Below are positions 1 to 8,600 of a stretch of 17,055 bases of DNA, piece after piece. The position numbers were made by a program, and so were the translations under genes. Origin of the DNA: an uncultured Bacteroidales bacterium (GTDB lineage Bacteria > Bacteroidota > Bacteroidia > Bacteroidales > UBA932); contig UQMB01000024.1 in the NCBI GenBank assembly GCA_900541925.1, positions 1 to 17,055 on the forward strand. The letters run 5' to 3'. The number at the start of each line of letters is the position of its first letter. Position 1 is the stretch's first letter. The notes below the pieces were generated by a model. That model did no database searches and was not told the origin of the DNA. It saw only the letters and a list, made by a program, of their open reading frames with translations.

Positions 1-28
1 TAATTTCATGATGATTGTCTCTTTTTTT

Positions 29-45
29 GAGTCAACCATTTTCAG
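29..45 (+). repeat. 17-base direct repeat, left copy
   Basis: GAGTCAACCATTTTCAG here recurs at 443-459 as GAGTCAACTATTTTCAG (16 of 17 bases identical). The two copies bracket the GC-rich repeat block. Function unknown. Confidence 0.6.
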
Positions 46-74
46 TCCAATACAGATTGAGTTCGCAAATGGGT

Positions 75-107
75 TTGGTACGGCAAAGGCAGGGTCTGCC
101 GTACCAA
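75..107. repeat. Perfect 11-bp inverted repeat (hairpin)
   Basis: TTGGTACGGCA at 75-85 is exactly reverse-complementary to TGCCGTACCAA at 97-107, with an 11-base loop. The stem should be stable in RNA from either strand. Neither side is followed by a T run, so it is not a typical intrinsic terminator. It could be a transcript-end structure for the minus-strand operon, an mRNA-stabilising hairpin, or part of an intergenic repeat. Confidence 0.65.
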
Positions 108-120
108 TCTCTCCACACAG

Positions 121-201
121 CCCCGGGTCCAGCAGTCACTTCCGCAACCCGGGGCCCAGCAGCCACTTCCTCAGCCCGGGACCCGGCAGCCATTTCCGCA
201 G
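121..201. repeat. 27-bp imperfect tandem repeat, three copies
   Basis: Units at 121-147, 148-174 and 175-201 share a core CCCGGGNCCNGCAGYCAYTTC followed by CNCAR. Units 1 and 2 differ at about five positions. A partial fourth unit (CCGGGCCCGG, itself a palindrome) lies at 204-213. The period is a multiple of three, so any reading frame through it gives a nine-residue repeat, but no surrounding gene is convincing. Confidence 0.75.
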
Positions 202-326
202 CGCCGGGCCCGGCACTGTGACAGCGTGGAATCAGCTTTGTGAAAATTCGGGGATTCAAAGTTGCTGATTACAATCCTCGTCCGGCGCCCTGTCCGTGGA
301 ACATTCGCCTGTGCGTGGAACATCGC

Positions 327-441
327 GGTGCGCACCAGGGGCGTTTTCTCTCACCGCGCCGGTTTTCAGAAGCTCGCGTGCGCAAAAAGGGGCCTGGTGC
401 GCACGGGACAGCACTTGGGCGCACGGGCCTGGTGCGCACGG
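327..441. repeat. Direct and inverted copies of a GGTGCGCACC block
   Basis: GGGCCTGGTGCGCACGG occurs at 390-406 and again at 425-441 (17 of 17 identical). A reverse-complement copy, GTGCGCACCAGG, lies at 328-339 and can pair with 393-404 or 428-439. Just upstream CGTGGAACAT is repeated at 295-304 and 314-323. The arrangement allows two alternative stem structures. No protein-binding role can be assigned. Confidence 0.65.
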
Positions 442-442
442 C

Positions 443-459
443 GAGTCAACTATTTTCAG
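443..459 (+). repeat. 17-base direct repeat, right copy
   Basis: GAGTCAACTATTTTCAG, the partner of 29-45 with a single C/T difference. It sits directly after the last GGTGCGCAC block and just before the C/A-rich tandem repeat. Confidence 0.6.
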
Positions 460-473
460 GCAAGCTCGGAGCC

Positions 474-728
474 AACCGCATCACCAGCACCAGAAGCCAC
501 GCGCCAATCAAACCAGCAGCCCCGCAACATCACACACCAACCCGCATCAACCACATCACCAACACCAGAAACCACGCGCCAATCAAGCCAGCAGCCCCGG
601 CAACACCACACATCAACCCGCAGCAACCGCATCAGCCAACGCCAGAAGCCACACACCGACCGCATCACCGGCGCCGGAAAACCGTGCGCCAACCACATCA
701 CCAACGCCAGAAACCAGCGCCGCCTGCA
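474..728. repeat. About 75-bp tandem repeat with degenerate tail
   Basis: Unit A (474-548, 75 bases) and unit B (549-624, 76 bases) match at about 68 of 76 aligned positions. Most differences are transitions. From 625 the pattern continues in decayed form (AACCGCATCAG, GCATCACCGGCG, ACATCACCAACGCCAG) up to the regulator stop codon. The plus strand is very poor in T (four T in unit A), so a transcript running on from the minus-strand regulator gene would be G/U-rich. A short palindrome CCGGCGCCGG lies at 668-677. It may be a decayed intergenic repeat. Confidence 0.75.
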
Positions 729-3700
729 TCAACGCTTCTTGTACTGCGACGGGGAGACGCCGAACATTTCCTTGAAATACTTCGCGAAGTATTTCTGCGT
801 GCCGAAACCCACCGCCTCGGAGACTTCGACGACACTCAGTCCCGCGTCCGCGGACAACAGCTGGGCCGCCCTCTTGAGCCGCATGGTACGCATGAACACA
901 GAAGGATTCATCCCATAAAGAGACTGTATCTTGCGATAAAGGCTCATCCTGTGCATGCACACATCCGAGGCCAGATCCTCCACGGAATAGTCCGGATTGC
1001 CCATATTAGCCTCTATCTTCTCCATTATCAGCGCCATCAGTTTCTGGTCCACCGTCGTGACCGTCACATGCATGGGCGACACGTCCGCCCCGGCGGAGAA
1101 CGAGCGCATGCGCTTCTCGCGCTCCTCGAGCAGATTGCTTATGCGCGCCTCAAGCATCTCCATCCGGAAAGGTTTCGAGAGATATGCGTCCGAACCGCAG
1201 TCATAGCCCTTGATGCGGATATCCTCGGACATCCTGGCCGTGATAAGCACGACAGGGATGTGCGAGGTCTCGACATCGTTCTTGATGCGCTTAGTCAACT
1301 CGAACCCGTCCATCTTTGGCATCATGACATCACATACTATAATGTCCGGAGTCACAGAACGGAGCTTATCCAGACAGTCCTCCCCGTCTGAAGCCGAGCA
1401 CACCTTGTAGCTGTGTGAAAGCTCATCGCGGAGATAATGCCTGAAATCCGCATTGTCATCAACCACCATGATGCACTTCCTGCCGTCTGCCTGAATGGCG
1501 GCGGGATCATCCCCGGCATCGTCAGCCTCAGAAGTGACATCAAGAAGCGACTGCGGGAGAACGACAGAAAACACCGACCCCTTACCGACCTCGGAAGTGA
1601 CGGACACAGTGCCGTTGTGCATCTCCACATATTGCTTGACAAGATTGAGACCTATACCTGACCCGGTCGAAGAACCGGCATCGGGACTGCGGTAGAAACG
1701 GTCAAAGACATGAGGCAGATCCGAAGACGGTATCCCTATGCCGCTGTCCCTGACATCAATGCGCACCGAGCCGTCGTCCATCCTGGAGAGACACAGTTCG
1801 ATGGAACCGCCCTCAGGGGTGAACTTCAGGGCGTTGGACAGGAGATTGTTGATCACTTTCTGCATCATGGTGCTGTCGAAGGCCACAAGGCAATTGTCCG
1901 CATCATCGACCAGGCTCAGACGTATGCGCTTCTTCTCGGCACCGTCACGGAAGGTCTCCATCACCCCGGCGACAAACTCCGAGATGCTGCCGTTGCGCAA
2001 CTGGAGCTTCTCGCCACCCATCTCAAGCTTACGGAAATCAAGCAGGTGATTCACCATATCCAGAAGCGCCTTGGCGTTGCGGTGCATCGTGTCCAGCCTG
2101 GTGTATTCGTCACTCCCCTTCTTGTCCTTCATAAGACTCTCAAGCGGGAGGATTATCAAGGACAGAGGTGTCCTGAGCTCGTGGGAGATGTTGGTGAAGA
2201 ACCTGAACTTCATCTGGTTGAGCTCATCCTCCTGCAAGCGCTGCTCCTCTGCCCTCTGCAACGCCATCTTATGACGAGCCCGGCGGTAGAACAACGTCAC
2301 GGCAATCCAGATGCCGGCCATCAGCAGGGCGGCATAGACAAACATCGCCGCAGTGGAGCGCCAGAACGGTGGCCTTACCAGGACAGGGACAGAAACGCTC
2401 CGGCTCCAGTCCACGCCATTGTTGGAAGCCTCCACCTCGAATACATATTTCCCCGGTTCCAGGAACGTGTACCCGGCCTCCCCGAGCGGAGACGAGGCCG
2501 ACATCTGCCACTCATCTTCAAACCCGGCAAGCCTGTAACGGTAGCGACTGTGCCGCGGATTTGCATAATTGAGATTCGTGAAGGTAAAACGCAGGGATGT
2601 CCTGTCATACGGCAGCCTGATGTCCTTCAGAGACATCTCCTCGCCACCGACGGTGAATGACGAGATTCTCGGAGGCACGCCGTAATCAGGAATCCTCAGG
2701 GAACGGGGAGGTATCACGCACATGCCTGATGAACCTCCGAAATATATGGTGCCGTCCGAATGCTTCAGCACGGACTTAGGGAAAAATGACCCGCAGTCAA
2801 GGCCGTCATCCACGCCATAATCGGTCCGCAGTACCGAACCGTCGGCCTCTACCATGATGCCGGATATGCCGCTGGTGGACATGGCCCACACCACACCGTC
2901 ATCATCCTCGGCGACGCCCATTATGACCCCGGAAGACATTATGCACCGCGGTTCAGATGTCCCCTCCTTGAGATAAAGGCCGCCCGATTCCGCCAGCCAC
3001 AGACGGCCGGAAGTGTCCTCGAAAACCTGATTGGTAAAAGTGAAAGAGTCTTCTTCCCCGATATCCACGACCTCACCGGCAAGCGGGTCATAACGAAAAC
3101 GCCCGTTATCACCCGAAGCCACGATGGAACCGTCCTTCATGAGGAAGATGTCACGGACCATCATATAGCGTTCAAGCCCAGGACAGGAATCCTTCAACAG
3201 GGAGATGCCCCCGTTTTCCGGATCGAAGCGTCCCAATCCTCCATAGACGGAAATCCAGTACTGCCCGCCGGCATCCTGAGTCAAGGCTCGGACGCAATTG
3301 AAGTTGGGCATGGCTTTCTGATAGGCGACATCGACGGCGAACTTCTGCGGCCAGGTATAGTGGCGCACACGGCGGCCGTCTATACAATAGAGCCCGTTGT
3401 AGAAAGTCCCGGCCCAGATTCTCCCGAGAGAATCTACGAACAGCCCGATGACGAGTTCGTCCTTCAGTTCCGGCCACGGGGCCTCCATGGTCTGAGTGAC
3501 CGGATCGTATCTGAGCAGTCCGTGTATCGTGCCGACAAGAACTTTCCCGTCGGATGATTCGGCCAGGCACTTGACGCTTTCGTCAGGCATGGCGCCGCCT
3601 TTGAGAGTGGAGCCGTTGACCGTATTTATCCTGACGAGATCAGGATGCCAGAAAAGCAGTCCTTCCTGCTGCGTAGCTATCCAGACACCGCCTTTCGGGT

Positions 3701-4418
3701 CGGCATAGATTCTTGATATGTCAAGATGGGGATAGACCGGCTTGGCGCCGATCCTCTGGAGATACGGGAAACGGAGGACAGTGCCGTCGCTATAAAACAA
3801 GCGCACACCGGACCTTGCCGACCCGACCCAGAGATTGTCCCGGCCATCTACGGCAATCGAAGTGAAAAGATCGTCGCTTCCCGCCGGAATATCTTCGACA
3901 GCGGCAAGTTTCCCATCGCGCGGATCGAAACTGACCAGATGTTTGTCGGACATGAACCAGCGCAGCCCGGAAGACGCTTCGGCCGTCTGGGTGTGGCTCA
4001 TGTCGCCGCCCCGGAAGAACTGGCTCAATGTGTCATGTGGCACCGCTTCAGGCTGCTGAATATCGTAGACGAAACATTCCGTCTTCCTATCAAACGCCCA
4101 CACATGATCACGCGTGTGAAGAATAACCCTGTCATTATCAGCGTCATAAGCGATACGGTCCTGCCCGCTATACTCGGCATAAGGCACACGCACGGGATCC
4201 CAGCGCCAGTTCTTGAACCCCGCCCCGTCATAGAAGCACAGCCAAGAAGAAGTCTGGATGCACATCAGTCCGTCCGGCAGCAGCATCATATCCCTGACAT
4301 TGTTCTCCGGCAAGCCCTTGGAAGCGTCGAGCATACGGAAGGCATAGGACTTCTCCGCCCCATGGACGCAAAACCCGAGCAGCAGGAGAGACAGCGATAT
4401 GACTGCAAGACGCCTCAT
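729..4418 (-). CDS. Hybrid two-component system (HTCS) sensor-regulator
   Basis: One-protein sensor kinase and transcription factor of the type that controls Bacteroidota polysaccharide loci (1229 residues, a normal length). Signal peptide at about 1-20. A periplasmic sensor spans about 21-687, built of beta-propeller repeats (for example GRIWAGTFYNGLYCID) and closed by a Y_Y_Y domain (about 618-682). One membrane helix lies at about 688-710. The histidine kinase domain has its phospho-acceptor His746 in the ISHELRTP box, and the ATPase domain shows the N box NNLLSNALKF (about 857) plus DSGIGIP and GSGIGL motifs. A receiver domain follows with Asp1030 in CDVMMPKMDG, then a C-terminal AraC-type helix-turn-helix (about 1143-1229). 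All catalytic motifs look intact. Its start overlaps the GH43 stop by ATGA, so the two are likely cotranscribed. It probably binds an oligosaccharide in the periplasm and drives the divergent promoters at 5549-5681. The ligand cannot be read from the sequence. Confidence 0.96.
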   Translation of the reverse strand: MRRLAVISLSLLLLGFCVHGAEKSYAFRMLDASKGLPENNVRDMMLLPDGLMCIQTSSWLCFYDGAGFKNWRWDPVRVPYAEYSGQDRIAYDADNDRVILHTRDHVWAFDRKTECFVYDIQQPEAVPHDTLSQFFRGGDMSHTQTAEASSGLRWFMSDKHLVSFDPRDGKLAAVEDIPAGSDDLFTSIAVDGRDNLWVGSARSGVRLFYSDGTVLRFPYLQRIGAKPVYPHLDISRIYADPKGGVWIATQQEGLLFWHPDLVRINTVNGSTLKGGAMPDESVKCLAESSDGKVLVGTIHGLLRYDPVTQTMEAPWPELKDELVIGLFVDSLGRIWAGTFYNGLYCIDGRRVRHYTWPQKFAVDVAYQKAMPNFNCVRALTQDAGGQYWISVYGGLGRFDPENGGISLLKDSCPGLERYMMVRDIFLMKDGSIVASGDNGRFRYDPLAGEVVDIGEEDSFTFTNQVFEDTSGRLWLAESGGLYLKEGTSEPRCIMSSGVIMGVAEDDDGVVWAMSTSGISGIMVEADGSVLRTDYGVDDGLDCGSFFPKSVLKHSDGTIYFGGSSGMCVIPPRSLRIPDYGVPPRISSFTVGGEEMSLKDIRLPYDRTSLRFTFTNLNYANPRHSRYRYRLAGFEDEWQMSASSPLGEAGYTFLEPGKYVFEVEASNNGVDWSRSVSVPVLVRPPFWRSTAAMFVYAALLMAGIWIAVTLFYRRARHKMALQRAEEQRLQEDELNQMKFRFFTNISHELRTPLSLIILPLESLMKDKKGSDEYTRLDTMHRNAKALLDMVNHLLDFRKLEMGGEKLQLRNGSISEFVAGVMETFRDGAEKKRIRLSLVDDADNCLVAFDSTMMQKVINNLLSNALKFTPEGGSIELCLSRMDDGSVRIDVRDSGIGIPSSDLPHVFDRFYRSPDAGSSTGSGIGLNLVKQYVEMHNGTVSVTSEVGKGSVFSVVLPQSLLDVTSEADDAGDDPAAIQADGRKCIMVVDDNADFRHYLRDELSHSYKVCSASDGEDCLDKLRSVTPDIIVCDVMMPKMDGFELTKRIKNDVETSHIPVVLITARMSEDIRIKGYDCGSDAYLSKPFRMEMLEARISNLLEEREKRMRSFSAGADVSPMHVTVTTVDQKLMALIMEKIEANMGNPDYSVEDLASDVCMHRMSLYRKIQSLYGMNPSVFMRTMRLKRAAQLLSADAGLSVVEVSEAVGFGTQKYFAKYFKEMFGVSPSQYKKR

Positions 4419-5548
4419 TCCCCGTCAAAGACAGACAAGTCCCATTCGTCCCTCCAACGGAGGACAAAACGCCCGTCCTCAAACTCGACAGGCAGCCACA
4501 CATAGCGGCCGTCTATGGCATTGTCCGGAGTCCACCTGTCCCCCATATATATGAAAGCGTCCTTCTTACCGGCCACAGGCAGGAAGAAAGTGCTCTGAGA
4601 ATGATACGTGGTCTCGCTGTCGGCATCCACGCAAGGGTTGCCCAGCTGCGTCCACGGGCCCCAGATAGAAGGGGCCACGGCGGAGTGGGCCGGATTAGGC
4701 CGCCATCCGGTGCATTCAGAACCCATGAAATAGTACAGCCCGTCCTTCTTGAAAATGGCCGGCGCCTCCATGCGGTCTCCTATGAACGCCCTGACATACT
4801 TGCCGCTGAAATCGAGATAATCGTCAGTCAGCTCCGCAATATGGATGACGCTGTTGGACTCCGACGAGCAGATATGGTACGCCTTGCCGTCATCATCGAC
4901 GAATAGAGTCATGTCGCGCGAATGCTGCCCCCTGTCAAAGTCGCGCCCGAGCGTGTTGACGGAATCCGGATGCTCCCCCTTGGCAAGGTTCGGCCTATCC
5001 CGCCAGTCCGCCCCCTCAGGACGCACTTTGTGAGACGGAAGCACATTGACAGGCCAGGTGCGGATCACCGTCCTGGTGGCCCTTATGAACTGATAAGGCC
5101 CGGTCACCCGGTCCGCCTGGGCGATCCCGACCATGGCACCACCATAACCGGCCCCCTTAGGCTCAAGATGGAACCACATCACGAACTTGCCGGTCGCGGC
5201 ATTGTATATCACCTTGGGGCGTTCGAGTATGCATCCGTCCGTCACCGGAGATTCCGGATCCTTGCTGACCTTGAACGCGACCCCCTCATCCTTCCAGTTA
5301 TAAAGATCCATGGAAGAATAGCAGTGCACCCCGACATGAGCCTGATTGCCGGCGCGTCCGGCGGTCTTGTGCTCGCCGAACCAATAGTATACGCCATCAT
5401 GCAGGAGCACTCCGCCTCCGTGGGCGTTGATGTGCACACCCTTGTCGTCAGGCCAGATTTCCCCTGGCCGAAAAGCGCTGCGCTGGGCAGCGGCAGGCAG
5501 CACAAGTGACAAGGCTGCCGCCAATGTGGTGAAAAACTTCATTCTCAT
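4415..5548 (-). CDS. Exported GH43-family glycosidase (subfamily 34-like)
   Basis: Five-bladed propeller glycosidase of family GH43, 377 residues, with a signal peptide ending near AAAQ. The closest family pattern I recognise is GH43 subfamily 34 or a related galactosyl-acting group: WPDDKGVHINAHGGG, HCYSSMDLYNWKDEG, CILERPKVIYN, SRDMTLFVDDDGKAYHI and MEAPAIFKKDGLYYF. Visible active-site residues are Asp212 (pKa modulator, in SRDM) and Glu261 (general acid, in MEAP). The usual N-terminal general-base Asp is absent; the strand reads NAHGGG around residues 41-46. Characterised GH43 enzymes of this look act on galactofuranosyl or beta-1,3-galactosyl linkages, but the substrate here is an inference. 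An alternative start codon lies two codons downstream at 5542. It is first in the minus-strand operon, overlapping the regulator gene by four bases, and faces the GH3 operon. Confidence 0.88.
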   Translation of the reverse strand: MRMKFFTTLAAALSLVLPAAAQRSAFRPGEIWPDDKGVHINAHGGGVLLHDGVYYWFGEHKTAGRAGNQAHVGVHCYSSMDLYNWKDEGVAFKVSKDPESPVTDGCILERPKVIYNAATGKFVMWFHLEPKGAGYGGAMVGIAQADRVTGPYQFIRATRTVIRTWPVNVLPSHKVRPEGADWRDRPNLAKGEHPDSVNTLGRDFDRGQHSRDMTLFVDDDGKAYHICSSESNSVIHIAELTDDYLDFSGKYVRAFIGDRMEAPAIFKKDGLYYFMGSECTGWRPNPAHSAVAPSIWGPWTQLGNPCVDADSETTYHSQSTFFLPVAGKKDAFIYMGDRWTPDNAIDGRYVWLPVEFEDGRFVLRWRDEWDLSVFDGE

Positions 5549-5681
5549 CGTAAACTGGTTTTATCCATATTACGCGCGACAGCGTAAAAATACTTAAAAA
5601 GTTTTTATTTTCGGAGTGCAGCTGGCAAGCGGCCATAAATAATCACTGAGTAAAACACCGGCCTTGTCCGTATATGTAGAT
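5549..5681. promoter_or_regulatory. Divergent control region between the two operons
   Basis: This 133-base gap separates the outward-facing starts of the GH43 gene (5548, minus) and the GH3 gene (5682, plus), so it must hold promoters for both. Its centre is strongly AT-rich. A weak match to the Bacteroides -7 element TAnnTTTG is TATTTTCG at 5606-5613 (plus). On the minus strand TATTTTTA (complement of 5585-5592) is a similar weak match. I found no good TTTG -33 box for either. Promoter assignments are therefore tentative, although the existence of a control region is firm. Confidence 0.6.
5570..5602. promoter_or_regulatory. Two adjacent dyads, candidate operator
   Basis: TTACGC (5570-5575) and GCGTAA (5582-5587) form a perfect 6-bp inverted repeat with a 6-base spacer. 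Directly after it ACTT-AAA-AAGT (5592-5602) forms a second dyad inside an A/T-rich tract. They lie midway between the two divergent starts, where a regulator acting on both operons would be expected. Binding by the local HTCS is inference only. Confidence 0.35.
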
Positions 5682-8600
5682 ATGAAACTGAAAAGAATAC
5701 TGATTTCATTGTCCGTCCTGACATCCATTACGGTTGCGGGACAGGAGTTTGTGCACCCGGGAATCCTGCACGGCAAAGAAGACCTGATCCGTATACGCTC
5801 ATATGTGGAAAACAAGACACAACCGGCATACGGATCATGGGAGAAACTCATCTCCGACCCGAAATCATCGGCTGACTATAAGGTGCAGGGACCGTTCCCC
5901 ATCATCTCCAGAGCGGACGAGTACGCATGGACAAAGAAGCCTTGCGAGGAGGACTTCAACGCCGCTTATTATAATGCGCTGATATGGACGGTCACCGCCG
6001 ACAAGGCCCACGCCGACAAGGCGATGGAGATAATCCGCAAATATGCCGCCGTCTTGAGGAAGATCACTCCGAGGGACGATCCTCTATGCGCCGGGCTCCA
6101 GGGATTCATCATCACCAACGCGGCCGAACTGATGCGCTACACCTATCCGTCAAACACTTACAAGAACGGCTGGACGGACGGCGACACCCGCGCGATGGAG
6201 ACCATGCTGCGCGAGGCGTTCATCCCGGTATTCACCAAGTTCTACGCCACCCCGGCCTACACCAACGGCAACTGGGGGCTCTCCGTGCTCAAGGGCATGG
6301 TAGGGATGGGGGTGTTCCTCGATGACCGCGACCTCTATGAAGATGCTGTCAGGAAGTATCTCGAACCGGGCAGCGACAACAGTTCCCTGCCCGACTACAC
6401 CGCCCCGTCCGGACAGCTTCAGGAGAGCGGCCGGGACCAGGCGCACTGCATGCTCGCCCTCGGCTGCATGGCTGAAATCTGCGAAGTGGCCTGGAAACAG
6501 GGCAGAGACCTCTACTCAGCACTTGACAAGCGCTTGCTGACCTGCTACGAATACCTCTCCCGCTATAACCTCGGCAATGACGACCTCCCGTTCTTCACCT
6601 GGAAGGACAAGACCGGCAAATACTGCCGTTGGGACAAGATAAGCCCGCAGGCGCGCGGTCAGTTCCGCTCCGTATTCGAAATCGCCTACGCCCATTACGC
6701 CGGGCGCAAAGGCCTTAAGATGCCGTACACCGCCGCAGTTCTGGAAAGAATCCGCCCGGAAGGCAAGGCATGGACCTGCGACAATCCGGGATTCGGCTCA
6801 CTCCTGTTCTGGCTCGGAGACGGCGGCATATACAGGCAAGGCTGGATAGACTTCAACAAAAACGGAGTCAAAGACATATACGAGGACCCTTCCGCCCCGG
6901 AAGAGGACAGGATCAGGGACCTCCTCTCCAAGATGACGCTTGAAGAGAAGACATGCCAGATGGTGACCCTCTACGGCACCGGCCGCGTGCTCAAGGACGA
7001 GCTGCCGACTCCTGAATGGAGCAATGAGATATGGAAAGACGGAGTGGGCAACATAGACGAGGAGCACAACGGGGTCAAGAACCCGTCTTCGCCTTATGCC
7101 GCCGATTTCACAAAGCATGTGGAGGCGCTCCAGACAATCCAGAGATGGTTCGTGGAGCAGACACGGCTCGGGATACCTGTGGACTTCACCAACGAAGGCA
7201 TACGCGGGCTGTGCAGCGTCGGAGCGACATACTTCCCGGCCCAATGCGGCCAGGGAGCCACATGGGACAAGGAACTCATATCCGAGATCGGCAAGGTCGA
7301 AGCCAGGGAGGCATACCTGTTAGGTTACACCAACATATACTCCCCTATCCTCGACATCTCGCAGGACCCGCGTTGGGGGCGTTGCGTGGAGACCTACGGC
7401 GAAGACCCTTACCTCGCGGGACAGCTCGGCAAGAGGATGATACAGTCTCTGCAGGCTGGCGGTGTCGTGTCAACACCGAAACATTTCGCCGTCTACAGCA
7501 TCCCGGTCGGGGGTCGCGACGGCAAGACCCGCACCGACCCCAAGGTCGCGCCGCGCGAGATGCGCACGCTCTATCTGGATCCTTTCCGCGTGGCTTTCAC
7601 CGAAGCCGGAGCGCTGGGGGTGATGAGCTCCTACAACGACTATGACGGGGTGCCTGTCAGCGGCAGCAAGTGGTTCCTCACCGACCTGCTGCGCGGACAG
7701 TGGGGTTTCAGAGGCTATGTAGTGTCCGACAGCGAGGCGGTCGAGTTCCTCAGCGACAAGCACAAGGTCGCTGAATCTTACGAAGACGCCGTGGCGCAGT
7801 GCATAAATGCCGGACTCAATGTACGCACCACATTCCGCACACCGGAATCATTCGTGCTGCCGCTCAGGGACGCCGTGAGGCACGGCAAGATCAGCATGGA
7901 GACTCTCGACTCGCGTGTCGCCGACATCCTCAGGGTCAAGTTCCGCCTGGGCTTGTTCGACAACCCGTACCGGGGCGACGCCGGACTTGCCCTCAAAGAA
8001 GTACACAGCCCGGAGCATCAGGCGCTCTCGCTGCGCGCGGCAAGGGAGTCCATGGTGCTGCTCAAGAACGAAGGCGGCATGCTCCCTCTGTCCAAGAACA
8101 TCAAGCGCATCGCCGTCATCGGCCCCAATGCAGATGAGAGAGAACAGCTCATCTGCCGATACGGCCCGGCAGCCGCGCCGGTCAAGACCGTGCTCGAGGG
8201 TGTACGCGAGCTGCTTCCGGAGAGCAAAGTCACCTATGCAAAAGGATGCGACATCATAGATCCGCATTTCCCGGAAAGCGAACTCATGGATTTCGAAAAG
8301 ACTCCTGAAGAGAAGCGCATGCTCAAAGAGGCGGTCTCCACCGCCAGGAAAGCCGACGCCGTCATCCTCGTGCTCGGAGGCAACGAACTCACAGTACGGG
8401 AAGACCGCTCCCGCACCAGCCTGGATCTCCCGGGCAGGCAGCAGGAACTGATGGAGGCCGTCGTCGCCACAGGGAAGCCTGTGGTCCTTGTGCTGCTCGA
8501 CGGGAGGGCATCAACCATCAACTGGGCGGGCCGCAATGTCAAGGCCATAATCCACGGCTGGTTCCCGGGAGAATTCTGCGGGCAGGCTGTAGCAGAGACC

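Larger units (their letters stand above)
1..728. other. Repeat-rich region without a convincing gene
   Basis: This stretch follows the stop codon of the minus-strand regulator gene and runs to the window edge. Open frames exist on both strands, but they consist of low-complexity Pro/His/Gln/Ser or Ala/Gly/Pro translations of DNA repeats, and the longest plus-strand one continues antisense into the regulator. None has a signal peptide or a recognisable domain. The left 110 bases are ordinary AT/GC mixed DNA with a T run at 22-28. The rest is very GC- or C/A-rich and built of several unrelated repeat types, listed separately. I see no tRNA, rRNA or CRISPR pattern here, and no clean T-tailed terminator for the minus-strand operon. 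Confidence 0.7.

Noticed and set aside
75..107. Intrinsic terminator for a gene left of the window or for the HTCS operon
   Set aside because: The stem is strong, but there is no T run after it in either direction. It is kept as a hairpin only.
8..268. Small plus-strand open frame with nine-residue Gly/Pro/Ser/His repeats
   Set aside because: The repeats come from the 27-bp DNA repeat, and an equally open frame exists on the opposite strand. There is no conserved start context or known family.
121..624. Possible CRISPR array
   Set aside because: The units are contiguous tandem repeats without unique spacers, of two unrelated lengths (27 and 75 bases), and no cas gene is present.
240..1391. 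Long plus-strand open frame of 383 codons
   Set aside because: Two thirds of it is antisense to the receiver and AraC domains of the HTCS. The rest translates DNA repeats. No domain or signal peptide is present.
1710..2660. Plus-strand open frame of 316 codons
   Set aside because: Fully antisense to the HTCS kinase region, explained by the high GC content. The minus-strand protein has all expected motifs.
5664..5681. Upstream TTG as start of the GH3 fusion
   Set aside because: It adds MSVYVD before a normal signal peptide that begins at ATG 5682.
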